A stretch of 64,000 nucleotides of DNA from an uncultured Lachnospiraceae bacterium (lineage in GTDB: Bacteria > Bacillota > Clostridia > Lachnospirales > Lachnospiraceae), in NCBI GenBank assembly GCA_946628415.1, contig CAMOWK010000001.1, forward strand, positions 62,001 through 126,000, given 5' to 3'. Shown piece after piece: positions 9,805 to 18,948 of the stretch. The translations under genes and the position numbers were made by a program. The first letter of the stretch is position 1; each line of letters starts with the position of its first letter. The notes under the pieces were generated by a model. The model was not told where the DNA came from. It was given only the letters and a program-made list of their open reading frames with translations, and did not search any database.

Positions 9805-11304
9805 TTAAATATCTTTTACAACTTTACTGATTGCCGGATAAAACCTTCTGAATTTCTCATATCCTTCATCATATTTTTCCATAAGATATGTGTCCGGCTC
9901 TATGGTGCCTGATACATTTCTAACTATATCTCCGGCTTTAATTATATCCGGAAATGCACCGCATCCCACAGCGGCAAGTATGGCACCTCCCATGGAAGGT
10001 CCTTCCTCTGTAACCGGGATTTCCAGTTTCATTTTAAGAACATTTGCCATAATCCTGAGCCATAACGGACTTCTAGAACCGCCGCCGCAAATAGTGGCAG
10101 AGTTTATCAAAAGCCCCATACCTCTTGCAACCTCAACGCTGTCGCGAAGTCCATAGGCAACTCCTTCAAGAACAGCCTGATACATATCCTCTCTCTTTGT
10201 ATCAAGACTCATTCCATAGAACATTGCTCTTATGTCAGGATCATTGTGAGGACTTCTTTCACCCATCAGATATGGGAGAAAATAAATGCTGTTACTTCCG
10301 AGTTTATCGATCTTTCCACTATCCTTACCATAATTATTCATATCACAGATCTTTGCCTGAAGAGAATTATAATCCCTGTCACATAGAATCTCATCCATAA
10401 ACCATTTATTACAGGATGCAGCAGAAAGCATGCATCCCATCAGATGATATCCACCGTCAGCATGAGCAAATGCATGCAGACTGTTTTTACTGTCCACTAT
10501 AAACCTGTCATTTGTAATGAATATTGTTCCCGATGTTCCAATGGAAATGTTACATCTCCCCGGACCTACTGCCCCTGTCCCGACAGCTGCTGCAGCATTG
10601 TCGCCTGCACCTGCCACAACTTTAACGCTTCCTAAGCCCACTCTTTTTGCTATATCCTTTCTAAGTTCTCCCACAACCTCATAACTCTCATGAAGTTCAG
10701 GGAGCATATCGGCACTTATACCACATATACGGAGCATTTCAGAGCTCCATTTTTTATTCTTCACATCAAGAAGAAGCATGCCTGATGCATCGGAATAATC
10801 AGTTGAAAACTCTCCCGTTAACCTGTATACCAGATAGTCTTTCGGAAGCATTATCTTTACCGTTCTTTCAAAATTATGTGGCTCATGTTTTTTGACCCAG
10901 AGTATTTTGGGCGCAGTGAATCCCGCAAATGCAATGTTCCCTGTATATTCAGTAAGCTTTGCCTTTCCTATCTCGTCATTCAGATATGCTGTTTCCTCAG
11001 TGCTTCTTCCATCATTCCATAATATAGCAGGCCGTATAACTTCGTCATTTTTATCAAGCATGACAAGGCCATGCATCTGACCTCCTATACCGATTCCTTC
11101 TATATTTGTAACTTTGCTTTTCTTTAGAAGTGCCTCAAGTCCTTCAATGGTTTTTTCGTACCAGTTTTCAGGATCCTGCTCAGCCCACCCTGTCTTTGGA
11201 AAACTGCACGGATACTCCTCCTGATGTGTAGCAAGTACATTTCCTTCATCTCCCATAAGAAGCAGCTTAACACCTGATGTTCCAAGGTCTATTCCAACAA
11301 ACAT
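9805..11304 (-). CDS. xylB: Xylulokinase (FGGY carbohydrate kinase)
   Basis: Phosphorylates D-xylulose to xylulose 5-phosphate with ATP. The protein has the FGGY N-terminal ATPase motif VGIDLGTSGVKLLL, the xylulokinase signature GQMHGLV with ILWNDGRS, and a second ATPase-like domain (GAGDNAAAAVGTGAV, CGGGSRSPLWLRIMANV). I choose the start MFVGIDLG at 11304 (499 residues) because GGGAGGA lies 6 nt upstream; an in-frame codon at 11319 overlaps that site. It is the last gene of the pentose cluster, separated from the isomerase by a hairpin. It could supply xylulose 5-phosphate from xylulose or act as a second pentulose kinase besides the ribulokinase-like gene. Confidence 0.88.
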   Translation of the reverse strand: MFVGIDLGTSGVKLLLMGDEGNVLATHQEEYPCSFPKTGWAEQDPENWYEKTIEGLEALLKKSKVTNIEGIGIGGQMHGLVMLDKNDEVIRPAILWNDGRSTEETAYLNDEIGKAKLTEYTGNIAFAGFTAPKILWVKKHEPHNFERTVKIMLPKDYLVYRLTGEFSTDYSDASGMLLLDVKNKKWSSEMLRICGISADMLPELHESYEVVGELRKDIAKRVGLGSVKVVAGAGDNAAAAVGTGAVGPGRCNISIGTSGTIFITNDRFIVDSKNSLHAFAHADGGYHLMGCMLSAASCNKWFMDEILCDRDYNSLQAKICDMNNYGKDSGKIDKLGSNSIYFLPYLMGERSPHNDPDIRAMFYGMSLDTKREDMYQAVLEGVAYGLRDSVEVARGMGLLINSATICGGGSRSPLWLRIMANVLKMKLEIPVTEEGPSMGGAILAAVGCGAFPDIIKAGDIVRNVSGTIEPDTYLMEKYDEGYEKFRRFYPAISKVVKDI

Positions 11305-11333
11305 GATTATTCCTCCCATAATTTTACGACGAA

Positions 11334-11367
11334 GCAGGGAATCACCTTTTTACCGGTGATCCCCTGC
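11334..11367 (-). promoter_or_regulatory. Intercistronic mRNA hairpin between isomerase and xylB
   Basis: A 13-bp stem (GCAGGGGATCACC with GGTGATTCCCTGC, loop of 8 nt) lies just before the xylB ribosome site. It is fully paired only in minus-strand RNA, where the one irregular position is a G:U pair. In plus-strand RNA the same position is an A:C mismatch. No U-run follows on the minus strand, so it looks like an mRNA stability or processing element and not a terminator (inference). Confidence 0.6.
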
Positions 11368-11419
11368 TTTTATATTGGTCTTTTTTGTGATCTTATTAAA
11401 TATCCCGTGTTTCACATAT

Positions 11420-12913
11420 CTATGCGAAAGGATTCTCCGAAGGATATCTCACGCCCTTAGGCTGGTTATAATCAATCTCATCCAGTTCTACTCCAATAAA
11501 CTTAAATACTTCGTAAAGGAGCTTTCCGTTATGATGGAAGGTTATAGCAGCGTGATGAGGATAATTCTTCTCTATAAGAACATGTCTGTAGAAGCGTCCC
11601 ATCTCAGGAATTGCAAATATACCGATCGATCCGAATGATCTGGTTGCAACAGGAAGTATCTCACCTTCAGCAACATATGCACGGAGTTTTGAATCAGATG
11701 TACTCTGAAGTCTGTAAACCGTAGCATGTCCCGGAATAAGGTCTCCTTCAAGTGTTCCGTTTGTAACCTCGATAGGAAGTGTACGTGCCATAATCTTCTG
11801 ATATTTCATTTCATGGAATGAAAGCTTTGTGGTACATGTATTTCCACAGTGGAATCCCATAAATGTATCCTTAATGTCATACGGATAATCAAACTTACCT
11901 TTTATCTCTTCTTCATACATATCACGTGGTACTGAATTATTGATATCAAGAAGTGTAACCGCATCAAGGCTCACAAGCTGCCCTATGTACTCTGAAAGAG
12001 CTCCGTAAATATCAACCTCACAGCTTACCGGAATACCACGAGCTGCAAGACGGCTGTTAACGTAGCAAGGAACAAATTTGAACTGTGTCTGGAATGCAGG
12101 CCAGCACTTTCCTGCTATTATGGTATAGCTTCTGCTGCCCTTATGTTTCTCCACCCAGTCAAGAAGAGTCAGTTCATACTGTGCAAGCTTTGTGAGAACC
12201 TCAGGCTTCTTATTTCCTGCCCCAAGTTCTTTCTCCATATCAGCTACCACATCAGCTATACGCGGATCATCCGCATGATTGTTAAATGCTTCGAAAAGAT
12301 CAAGTTCCGAATTCTCTTCTATCTCAATTCCAAGATTATAAAGCTGCTTAATCGGAGCATTACATGCAAGGAAATCCTGTGGACGAGGTCCGAAGGAAAT
12401 GATCTTAAGATCTGATAATGCTATTCTGACACGTGCTATTGTTTCAAATTCATGTATCATGTCAGCAACCTCAGCTGCATCACCTACCGGATATTCAGGT
12501 ATATATGCTTTAAGGTTTCTGAGATATAGATTGTAACTTGCATTCAGCATTCCGCAGTAAGCATCACCTCTGTCATCACAGAGTCTTCCTGCCGCTTCCT
12601 CAGCAGCAGCTGCTACCATGCATGGTCCTCCGAATTCCTTTACAAGAAGGATTTCACTGCTCTCAGGTCCGAAGTTACCAAGGAATACAGTTAAGGCATT
12701 ACAGCCTGCTGCTTTTACTTCAGCAAGAGCCTTTCTCATATCAACTTCATTTTCTACAGTTGTTTCACATTCAAATATTTCACCGTACTTTGCAGTATAC
12801 TCTTTAACAACCGCTTTTCTTCTTTCAATAGAAAGTGACATCGGAAAACAGTCACGGCTTACTGCTACTATACCCATCTTGACTGTAGGCATATTACTCA
12901 TAATACTATCCAT
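11420..12913 (-). CDS. L-fucose/L-arabinose isomerase family protein (COG2407-like), probable pentose isomerase
   Basis: A sugar isomerase-like protein of about 497 residues. It shows the fucose-isomerase-type pattern of an N-terminal Rossmann-like region (KMGIVAVSRDCFPMSLS), a central region (ISFGPRPQDFLACNAP) and the C-terminal metal-site segment GFHCGNTC with HHAAITFHHNG. It lacks the classical AraA start motif, so it is not an ordinary arabinose isomerase. Its place between an ABC sugar importer and kinases, with araD in the same cluster, suggests conversion of L-arabinose to L-ribulose or a related aldose/ketose pair (inference). The start at 12913 has GGAGG 8 nt upstream; an upstream in-frame TTG overlaps that site. 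Confidence 0.75.
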   Translation of the reverse strand: MDSIMSNMPTVKMGIVAVSRDCFPMSLSIERRKAVVKEYTAKYGEIFECETTVENEVDMRKALAEVKAAGCNALTVFLGNFGPESSEILLVKEFGGPCMVAAAAEEAAGRLCDDRGDAYCGMLNASYNLYLRNLKAYIPEYPVGDAAEVADMIHEFETIARVRIALSDLKIISFGPRPQDFLACNAPIKQLYNLGIEIEENSELDLFEAFNNHADDPRIADVVADMEKELGAGNKKPEVLTKLAQYELTLLDWVEKHKGSRSYTIIAGKCWPAFQTQFKFVPCYVNSRLAARGIPVSCEVDIYGALSEYIGQLVSLDAVTLLDINNSVPRDMYEEEIKGKFDYPYDIKDTFMGFHCGNTCTTKLSFHEMKYQKIMARTLPIEVTNGTLEGDLIPGHATVYRLQSTSDSKLRAYVAEGEILPVATRSFGSIGIFAIPEMGRFYRHVLIEKNYPHHAAITFHHNGKLLYEVFKFIGVELDEIDYNQPKGVRYPSENPFA

Positions 12914-12929
12914 CACATTTACCTCCAAA

Positions 12930-13961
12930 TTATTTAGAAATCATTTTGTTCTTCTTTGCAACTACCACACTCTGAATAACAAGGAACAGACAGAGCATAG
13001 CTGCTATAGTGATTCCTGTCCACCATGCTTCATCAAGTCCGGCGGATGAAACAATATTCTTAATTGTTTCAAGTGTAAGAACTCCGAAAAAGGTTCCTAC
13101 GATATTTCCTACACCACCTGTAAGCATTGTACCACCTATTATGGATGATGCAATAGCGTTCATTTCCATACCTGTTGCATGTGACGCTGAACCTGAACCA
13201 ACATGCATGAAGTATACGAATCCGCCTATGCCTGCAAGAAGTCCGCAAATAAGGTGTGAAAGGAATTTAGTCCTCTTTACATTTATTCCGAGCATAAGAG
13301 CACTCTGAGCGTTACCGCCTACTGCATAGAAACTTCTTCCAAGCTTTGTCCATCTTAGAACTACAAAGAAAAGTATAACTATGAGTATTGCAACTATAAC
13401 TCCGATCTCAACATAAGCATTAACGTAATTACCGAGTTTGTTTACAGAACCGAATCCCGGTACACTTATTCTTGTATCCTTAAGCTTTATAAATGCCTCG
13501 TTCTGTACATTAAACGGAGCTGTATGCACTATAGTTGTCATACCTCTTGCAAAGAACATTCCGGCAAGAGTAACTATAAACGGCTGAATATCAAGGTATG
13601 CAACCAGAAATCCCTGTATGATACCAAAGAGAAGTCCTATACCTAATGCTATTCCTATTGCACCGAATACATTCCCGTTATGGAAATCAAGATAAACTGC
13701 ACAGCACATACTGACAAGTGCAACCACACCACCGACTGAAATATCGATTCCTCCGCAGATCATAACTATACTCATACCGACTGAAGTTATGATAAGCGAT
13801 GCATTAGTATTAAGAAAATTGAAAAATGTCTGTGGTCTTAGGAATCCTTCTCCCTGGAATATCATAGCACCGATATACATCAGCATGAATACAACTATCG
13901 TTATAGTAAGGAGAAGATTCGTATTACTCGTTTTAATAAACCATTTCTTAACTTTATTCAT
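12930..13961 (-). CDS. yjfF: ABC sugar transporter permease, YjfF-like
   Basis: A 343-residue inner-membrane permease of the BPD_transp_2 (ribose/galactofuranose) type. About 8-10 hydrophobic segments are visible, starting at LLLTITIVVFMLMYIGAMIF. The family motif GGIDISVGGVVAL follows the second segment, and GGTMLTGGVGNIVGTFFGVL comes near the C-terminus. It pairs with the permease encoded immediately upstream to form the channel of a YtfQRT-YjfF-type importer, which takes up furanose-form sugars in Escherichia coli. The two permease genes are one base apart, and the isomerase follows after 16 bp, so all are one transcript. Substrate is inferred from context. Confidence 0.85.
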   Translation of the reverse strand: MNKVKKWFIKTSNTNLLLTITIVVFMLMYIGAMIFQGEGFLRPQTFFNFLNTNASLIITSVGMSIVMICGGIDISVGGVVALVSMCCAVYLDFHNGNVFGAIGIALGIGLLFGIIQGFLVAYLDIQPFIVTLAGMFFARGMTTIVHTAPFNVQNEAFIKLKDTRISVPGFGSVNKLGNYVNAYVEIGVIVAILIVILFFVVLRWTKLGRSFYAVGGNAQSALMLGINVKRTKFLSHLICGLLAGIGGFVYFMHVGSGSASHATGMEMNAIASSIIGGTMLTGGVGNIVGTFFGVLTLETIKNIVSSAGLDEAWWTGITIAAMLCLFLVIQSVVVAKKNKMISK

Positions 13962-13962
13962 G

Positions 13963-15021
13963 CTAAGCCACCTCCTTCTTAGGAGCTATCTTAGCCCAAA
14001 GATCACTAAGCTTCTTTCTGACTATAGGAGTACTGAGTACAACAAGTACTATAACTACTACCGCTTTGTAAGCAGAAAGAGCGTCAGAATTTACATTCAT
14101 TTTATACAGTGTAGTTGTAAGGAACTGAATAACATAAGAGCCAAGTATTGATGCAGTCATATTGAATTTACCGCCTGAAAGCGAATTTCCTCCAAGAGCA
14201 ACTGCGAGGATGGCATCCATCTCTATATCCTTTGCAACTACGGAATAGTTAATTGTTGAAAGGCGGCTTACCTTGATAAGTCCGGCTATTGCAACACAAA
14301 GGCCAAGTATTACAAATGTAATGAATTTTACGAATTCAGGATTGATACCGTTAAGTCTTGATGAACTTTCATTTATACCCACTGACTGTGTGTAAAGACC
14401 AAGAGTCGTAAACTTAAGAACAAGCATTATAATTATAACTGATATTACAGCTATAAAGAACGGGGTCGGAATCGGAATCCCCGGAATATAACCACCATAG
14501 TAAGTAAACTTAGGATCACTTACTATCGGAAGCTCATTATTATTGATCCATGCGGCGATAGATCTTCCTGCCGTAAAGAGTATCAACGTTGCGACCATAG
14601 GCTGAATCTTGAAATATGCAACAAGAACACCATTAAATGCACCGAATGCCATAGCTACAAGACATGCAACCAGAAATGCCACTATAATAGGTGCCTTAAG
14701 TGTCTCCGGTCTCGATTCATTTCCACAGAGAACACGGAGTATCACACTGCCGGCTATAGCAATAGCCGCACCGACAGATATATCCTGTCCTCCTGATGCA
14801 GCGGTAACAAGTGTCATACCGATTGCCAGTATCGCAAGCTCTGAACCATAGTCAAGGATAGTTATGAGATATCCGTTAAGTACCGGATCACCTAGGCTGT
14901 TTGTTCCGAGTGTAATCTTAAAGAAGGACGGATCGACAATGAGATTAAACAGTGCAAGTGCAAGAAGTGCAACCAGTGGAATAAGTAACTGCTTATTAAA
15001 TTTCATCTTTTTATTATTCAT
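13963..15021 (-). CDS. ytfT: ABC sugar transporter permease, YtfT-like
   Basis: A 352-residue membrane protein of the same permease family as its downstream neighbour, with multiple hydrophobic segments and the conserved GGQDISVGAAIAIAG and GGNSLSGGKFNMTASILGSY. The annotated start at 15021 is supported by AGGAGGTGAG upstream inside the preceding gene; an in-frame GTG at 15042 overlaps that site and is unlikely. The first 8 bases overlap the end of the ATPase gene (ATGAATAA), which points to translational coupling of the ATPase and permease. Together with the YjfF-like subunit it should form a heterodimeric channel. Confidence 0.85.
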   Translation of the reverse strand: MNNKKMKFNKQLLIPLVALLALALFNLIVDPSFFKITLGTNSLGDPVLNGYLITILDYGSELAILAIGMTLVTAASGGQDISVGAAIAIAGSVILRVLCGNESRPETLKAPIIVAFLVACLVAMAFGAFNGVLVAYFKIQPMVATLILFTAGRSIAAWINNNELPIVSDPKFTYYGGYIPGIPIPTPFFIAVISVIIIMLVLKFTTLGLYTQSVGINESSSRLNGINPEFVKFITFVILGLCVAIAGLIKVSRLSTINYSVVAKDIEMDAILAVALGGNSLSGGKFNMTASILGSYVIQFLTTTLYKMNVNSDALSAYKAVVVIVLVVLSTPIVRKKLSDLWAKIAPKKEVA

Positions 15022-16555
15022 TACCCTTCTCACCTCCTGCACTCTCTTTATGTCCTGCTATAGTCTGCATGATTCCGTTCTGAGTGAGTTCATCTCCCTT
15101 AAGTTCTCCGACCATCTTCCTGTCTCTCATGACAACAAGTCTTGAACAGGTTCGTAACATCTCATCTGTTTCCGACGAGATAAATGTAATACTCATACCT
15201 TCCGATGCAAGTTTAAGTACAAGCTTCTGAATATCGACCTTTGTTCCTACATCAATACCTCTGGTCGGCTCATCGAGGATGAGGTATTCCGGATGCATAA
15301 GCAGCCATCTTGCAAGTATAACCTTCTGCTGATTACCACCGGACAATGACTTTATAGGCGTATCTGCAGATGCTGTCTTAATATCGAGAAGTTTGATATA
15401 TTTATCAGCTATCTTATAGGTTTCCTCTTTGCTGTATGGCTTGAGGAATCCACGGAGCACCTGTGCTGCGAGGATTATATTTTCCCGTACCGAAAGATCT
15501 CCGACTATACCATCAACTTTTCTGTCCTCAGGAAGATAAGCAATTCCATTCTTCATGGCATCAATAGGCTTTCTTATCTTTATCTCATGACCATTCTTCT
15601 TTACTTTTCCGTTTATAACTCGGTCAGCTCCGAATATCGCTCTTACGCACTCGCTTCGTCCGGATCCCAGCAGACCGGTAAAGCCGTTAACTTCGCCTTT
15701 ATTTATATAGAAATCAAACGGACTTATTCCTGCGTCACTCTGAAGACCACTTGCTTCAAATACCGGAACCCCATCATTACTCGTTTCGACATCTGAAGTT
15801 TCGCCCTTAATATCTGAAAGATCATCCAGTTCTTTACCGAGCATCTTGGATACAAGTTCAACTCTCGGAAGATCCTTTATCTCATATTCTCCAACGAGTT
15901 TTCCGTCACGGAGGACAGTGATCCTGTCACACACCTCATAAACCTGATCAAGGAAATGCGTAACAAAGATTATTCCAACTCCCTTGGACTTAAGATCTCT
16001 CATAAGGCCAAAAAGCTTACGCACTTCACTTTCATCAAGTGATGATGTAGGTTCATCAAGGATCAGGACCTTACAATCCATATCAACCGCTCTCGCTATG
16101 GCAACCATCTGCTGCACGGCAAGGGAACAGCTTGAAAGCTGCTGGGAAGCCTCAGCAGGAATATCAAGATTCTTAAGAATCTTATTTGCATCAGCCTTCA
16201 TCTTTCCCCAGTTTGTAAATGCCCCTTTATCTCTGCCTATATACATATTCTCGGCAACCGTAAGATTAGGGCAGAGTGTAATCTCCTGATATACGGTACT
16301 TATCCCGACATTCTGTGCATCCTGAGGAGAATGAATATGTATCTCCCCTTCATGGTCCTTAAGAAATATCTGTCCGCCATCCTTCACATAGACACCGGTT
16401 ATAACCTTGATAAGTGTTGACTTTCCTGCTCCGTTTTCGCCCATCAATGCATGAATCTCACCTTCTCTTAAAGTGAAATCCACATCTTGGAGAGCCTTAA
16501 CGCCCGGGAAAGTTTTCTGTATATTATGTAATTCAAGTACAGCCTTATCCTTCAC
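15014..16555 (-). CDS. ytfR: ABC sugar transporter ATP-binding protein, YtfR/RbsA-like
   Basis: A 513-residue protein with two fused ABC ATPase domains, typical of pentose importers. Domain 1 has Walker A GENGAGKST (39-47), a degenerate signature near LSSCSLAVQQMVAIA and Walker B LILDEPTSSLD. Domain 2 lacks a standard Walker A lysine (GLLGSGRSE, as usual in RbsA-type proteins) and has signature LSGGNQQKV and Walker B LILDEPTRGID. It powers import by the two permeases that follow. A terminator-like hairpin lies between it and the binding-protein gene upstream, which probably sets the binding protein in excess over the membrane parts. Confidence 0.9.
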   Translation of the reverse strand: MKDKAVLELHNIQKTFPGVKALQDVDFTLREGEIHALMGENGAGKSTLIKVITGVYVKDGGQIFLKDHEGEIHIHSPQDAQNVGISTVYQEITLCPNLTVAENMYIGRDKGAFTNWGKMKADANKILKNLDIPAEASQQLSSCSLAVQQMVAIARAVDMDCKVLILDEPTSSLDESEVRKLFGLMRDLKSKGVGIIFVTHFLDQVYEVCDRITVLRDGKLVGEYEIKDLPRVELVSKMLGKELDDLSDIKGETSDVETSNDGVPVFEASGLQSDAGISPFDFYINKGEVNGFTGLLGSGRSECVRAIFGADRVINGKVKKNGHEIKIRKPIDAMKNGIAYLPEDRKVDGIVGDLSVRENIILAAQVLRGFLKPYSKEETYKIADKYIKLLDIKTASADTPIKSLSGGNQQKVILARWLLMHPEYLILDEPTRGIDVGTKVDIQKLVLKLASEGMSITFISSETDEMLRTCSRLVVMRDRKMVGELKGDELTQNGIMQTIAGHKESAGGEKGNE

Positions 16556-16593
16556 TGTCTCACCTTCCTATCAAAATAATCATTTGTTTCTTT

Positions 16594-16630
16594 AGAAAAG
16601 GAGCGCAACATAACTAGTATGCCGCGCTCC
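16594..16630 (-). terminator. Intra-operon (partial) terminator after the binding-protein gene
   Basis: On the minus strand a 13-bp stem (GGAGCGCGGCATA with TATGTTGCGCTCC, two G:U pairs, loop CTAGT) is followed by TTTTCT. Its place between the sugar-binding lipoprotein gene and the ATPase gene fits a leaky terminator that lowers expression of the transporter core relative to the binding protein. Confidence 0.7.
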
Positions 16631-16646
16631 AAATAACTTCAATGTA

Positions 16647-17657
16647 CTAGATTCCGTAATTATCTACGTCTTCCTGTGTAATTGTTGTAGCGTCAAAGCC
16701 TTTTTCCTGCATTACGATTGTCTTTTCTGTAAGTGTCTCGCCTGCTTCAAGCTTCTTTATAACTTCGTCAATATACTTAGCCTGGAAAGGATTGCACTGT
16801 CCATCGTAATTCCAGTTCTTGTTAAGAAGTTCTTCAAGAGCCCACTTATTGCAGTCAAATCCCATAACTACTACGTCTTTGCCAACGCCATGTGAGATGT
16901 TAGCTTTATCAAGTGCTGCAACAGCACCCTTAGCCATATCGTCGTTCTCAGCATAGATTACGTTGAAGCTATCACCTGAATCTATAACTGACTGAACTAT
17001 CTGCTGTGCCTTCTCTGCGTTCCACTCAGCTGTCTGCTGTGCAACGATTGTCCAATCATTATCCTTAGCCATCTGATCAAGAGCTCCTGATCTTCCCTGC
17101 TGAGCTGCTGAACCCATAACGCCCTGAAGGTGAATTATCTTATATTCACTTAAGTTCTGATCCTTTAACCATGTAGCTGCCTGCTCGCCTTCCTTGTCCA
17201 TATCAGAAACTATTGATGCTGCATAAAGACTAGGATCTGCATCGATTGTACGGTCAAAAAGGATAACCTGAATTCCTGCTGCCTGAGCATCCTTTAATAC
17301 ACTGTCCCAACCTGATGTATCAGCTGCTGAAAGAAGAAGATAATCAACACCATCCTGGATGAACTTCTGTGCTGCGGCTATCTGCTCATCATTCTTTAAG
17401 CTGTAAGCAAATTCACCCTTATAGCCGTTTGTGTTTCCTTCACCAAACATTGCCTTGAGATCCTTATCGTTAGCTGTACGATAACCTGACTCGTTAGGAT
17501 CATTATTGATGATACCAACCTTAATCTCCTTGCCTGCTGCCGGTGTTTCAGGTGCATCTTTGCTTCCTGTGTCACTCTTTGCTCCGCCACAACCTACTGC
17601 GCCGAGTAACATTGTTGCTGCAAGAGCTGCAGCAATGATCTTCTTAAACTTTTTCAT
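16647..17657 (-). CDS. ytfQ: Sugar ABC transporter substrate-binding lipoprotein, YtfQ-like
   Basis: Extracellular binding protein that hands the sugar to the importer. The 336-residue precursor has a short basic N-terminus, a hydrophobic stretch and a lipobox ending at Cys23 (GAVGCGG), so it should be lipid-anchored. The mature part is a periplasmic-binding-protein type 1 fold: KVGIINNDPNESGYRTAND, then FIQDGVDYLLLSAADTSGWD and NVIYAENDDMAKGAVAAL. An Ala/Thr/Pro-rich linker follows the cysteine. A strong GGGAGGG site precedes the ATG. First gene of the transport operon, with a candidate promoter about 50 bp upstream. Confidence 0.9.
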   Translation of the reverse strand: MKKFKKIIAAALAATMLLGAVGCGGAKSDTGSKDAPETPAAGKEIKVGIINNDPNESGYRTANDKDLKAMFGEGNTNGYKGEFAYSLKNDEQIAAAQKFIQDGVDYLLLSAADTSGWDSVLKDAQAAGIQVILFDRTIDADPSLYAASIVSDMDKEGEQAATWLKDQNLSEYKIIHLQGVMGSAAQQGRSGALDQMAKDNDWTIVAQQTAEWNAEKAQQIVQSVIDSGDSFNVIYAENDDMAKGAVAALDKANISHGVGKDVVVMGFDCNKWALEELLNKNWNYDGQCNPFQAKYIDEVIKKLEAGETLTEKTIVMQEKGFDATTITQEDVDNYGI

Positions 17658-17707
17658 GAATAATCCCTCCCATAAATGTTTTAGTTTCTGTTTGTTACGA
17701 TGATGAA

Positions 17708-17736
17708 ACTATAACAGATATGAGAGGGATTTAATA
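17708..17736 (-). promoter_or_regulatory. Candidate promoter for the binding-protein/transport operon
   Basis: On the minus strand TGTTATAGT is an extended -10 (TGn plus TATAGT at 17713-17708). A weak -35 (TATTAA at 17736-17731) lies 17 bp away. The weak -35 would suit an activator such as the AraC-type regulator encoded upstream (inference). Confidence 0.45.
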
Positions 17737-17848
17737 CGGAGTATCTTTTGAAGTTTTTATGATTATTTATGAAGAAATGATACGTTAAAGAAATTTTGTT
17801 TGTTTTTTTATAAAAAGTTGAATTTATTACGTCCGGTATGGATAAGTT

Positions 17849-17880
17849 CCTTAAAATATAGCCTTAAAATATAGCCTTAA
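17849..17880. repeat. Short 13-bp tandem repeat at the end of the second binding-protein gene
   Basis: The unit CCTTAAAATATAG occurs twice and is followed by the start of a third copy, period 13. The third copy includes the stop codon of the adjacent gene. This is probably a local slippage duplication. Confidence 0.7.
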
Positions 17881-18938
17881 TACTCTCTTTTACTTAGAAC
17901 TTCATCAGTGACTACAGTGATCGGGCAGCTTTCATTTTCTATCTTTATCTCTTTTACAGTATCATCACCTGCGAAAATCTGTTCTTTTACATAGGTATTT
18001 TTTTCAACAGGATTACCTGCACTGTAATCACTTATGATTCTTTCTATCTCCGGCCCCTGAAGCGGATTACATTCCACATCAAGAGCTATCTTTCCCTCAA
18101 GAACCTTCTTCAGACCGGCTCTTGCGGCATCAAAAGAGATGATCATTATTTCTCCGTTTTCGATATCAGTCCCGACTTTTCTGCCCTGTTCTTCCACTGC
18201 AAGTATAGCTCCCAGAGCTTCATTATCATTTTCACAGTAAAGAACATTTATATCCTCATTTTCGCGGATCAGCCTTGATACAACCTCATACCCTTTAGCT
18301 TCCGTATAATCGGCAGGTTCAAGAGCCCTTAGATCCCAGCCATTCTCCGTACATGCCTTCTTCAGACTTTCAGTCCTTCCTATCTGCGCCGTTGCACCTA
18401 TAGTTCCCTGTATATCAGCTATATGTATATCCTCCGGAGCTATGCCCTTTTTCTCGGTAAAGCTCTTCAGCCACTCACATGCCACCTCGCCTTCCCGGTA
18501 GAAATCAGAGCCTATCCAAGCCAGATAATCATCATCTTTTACATCAACTCTCCTGTCCACAACGATAACAGGAATACCTGCGTCACGAGCCTCCATAAGC
18601 ACCGAATCCCATCCGGTTTCAGTAACGGGAGCCAGAATTATATAATCTACCTCCTGCTGTATGAATTTTCTGAGAGCCATAATCTGTTTATCCTGCTTCT
18701 GCTGTCCGTCATCAAAGAGAAGTTCATATCCGTTCTCCCTTGAAAATGTATTTCTGACGGATTCGGAATTGGCAATTCTCCAGTCAGATTCAGCCCCAAG
18801 CTGGGAAAAACCAATTACTTTATGGGGCTGTTTTTTGTTTATCTGCTTGCTTTCCTTATTCTCATCGCCACACGCCGACTGAGGAATGATCAGGAAAACC
18901 AGCAGTAGATATACAATTATTCTTTTAACTTTCTTCAT
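17877..18938 (-). CDS. Sugar-binding lipoprotein linked to the two-component system (YtfQ-like)
   Basis: A second type-1 periplasmic-binding-fold lipoprotein of about 353 residues, similar to the transporter's binding protein (HKVIGFSQLGAESDWRIANS, VDYIILAPVTETGWDSVLMEARDAGIPVI, NVLYCENDNEALGAIL). The signal peptide ends in a lipobox, QSACGDE. The ATG at 18938 fits better than the GTG two codons earlier because of an AAGAG site at proper distance. It lies 10 bp after a histidine kinase gene and is separated from the transport operon by about 220 bp. I infer that it presents the sugar to the kinase, as with other binding-protein/LytS-type kinase pairs. It could also serve the importer as a second binding protein. 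Confidence 0.82.
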   Translation of the reverse strand: MKKVKRIIVYLLLVFLIIPQSACGDENKESKQINKKQPHKVIGFSQLGAESDWRIANSESVRNTFSRENGYELLFDDGQQKQDKQIMALRKFIQQEVDYIILAPVTETGWDSVLMEARDAGIPVIVVDRRVDVKDDDYLAWIGSDFYREGEVACEWLKSFTEKKGIAPEDIHIADIQGTIGATAQIGRTESLKKACTENGWDLRALEPADYTEAKGYEVVSRLIRENEDINVLYCENDNEALGAILAVEEQGRKVGTDIENGEIMIISFDAARAGLKKVLEGKIALDVECNPLQGPEIERIISDYSAGNPVEKNTYVKEQIFAGDDTVKEIKIENESCPITVVTDEVLSKREY

Positions 18939-18948
18939 CTTCACACTC

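Noticed and set aside
12618..13049. 143-codon plus-strand frame
   Set aside because: Antisense across the isomerase start and the permease end; no homology pattern.
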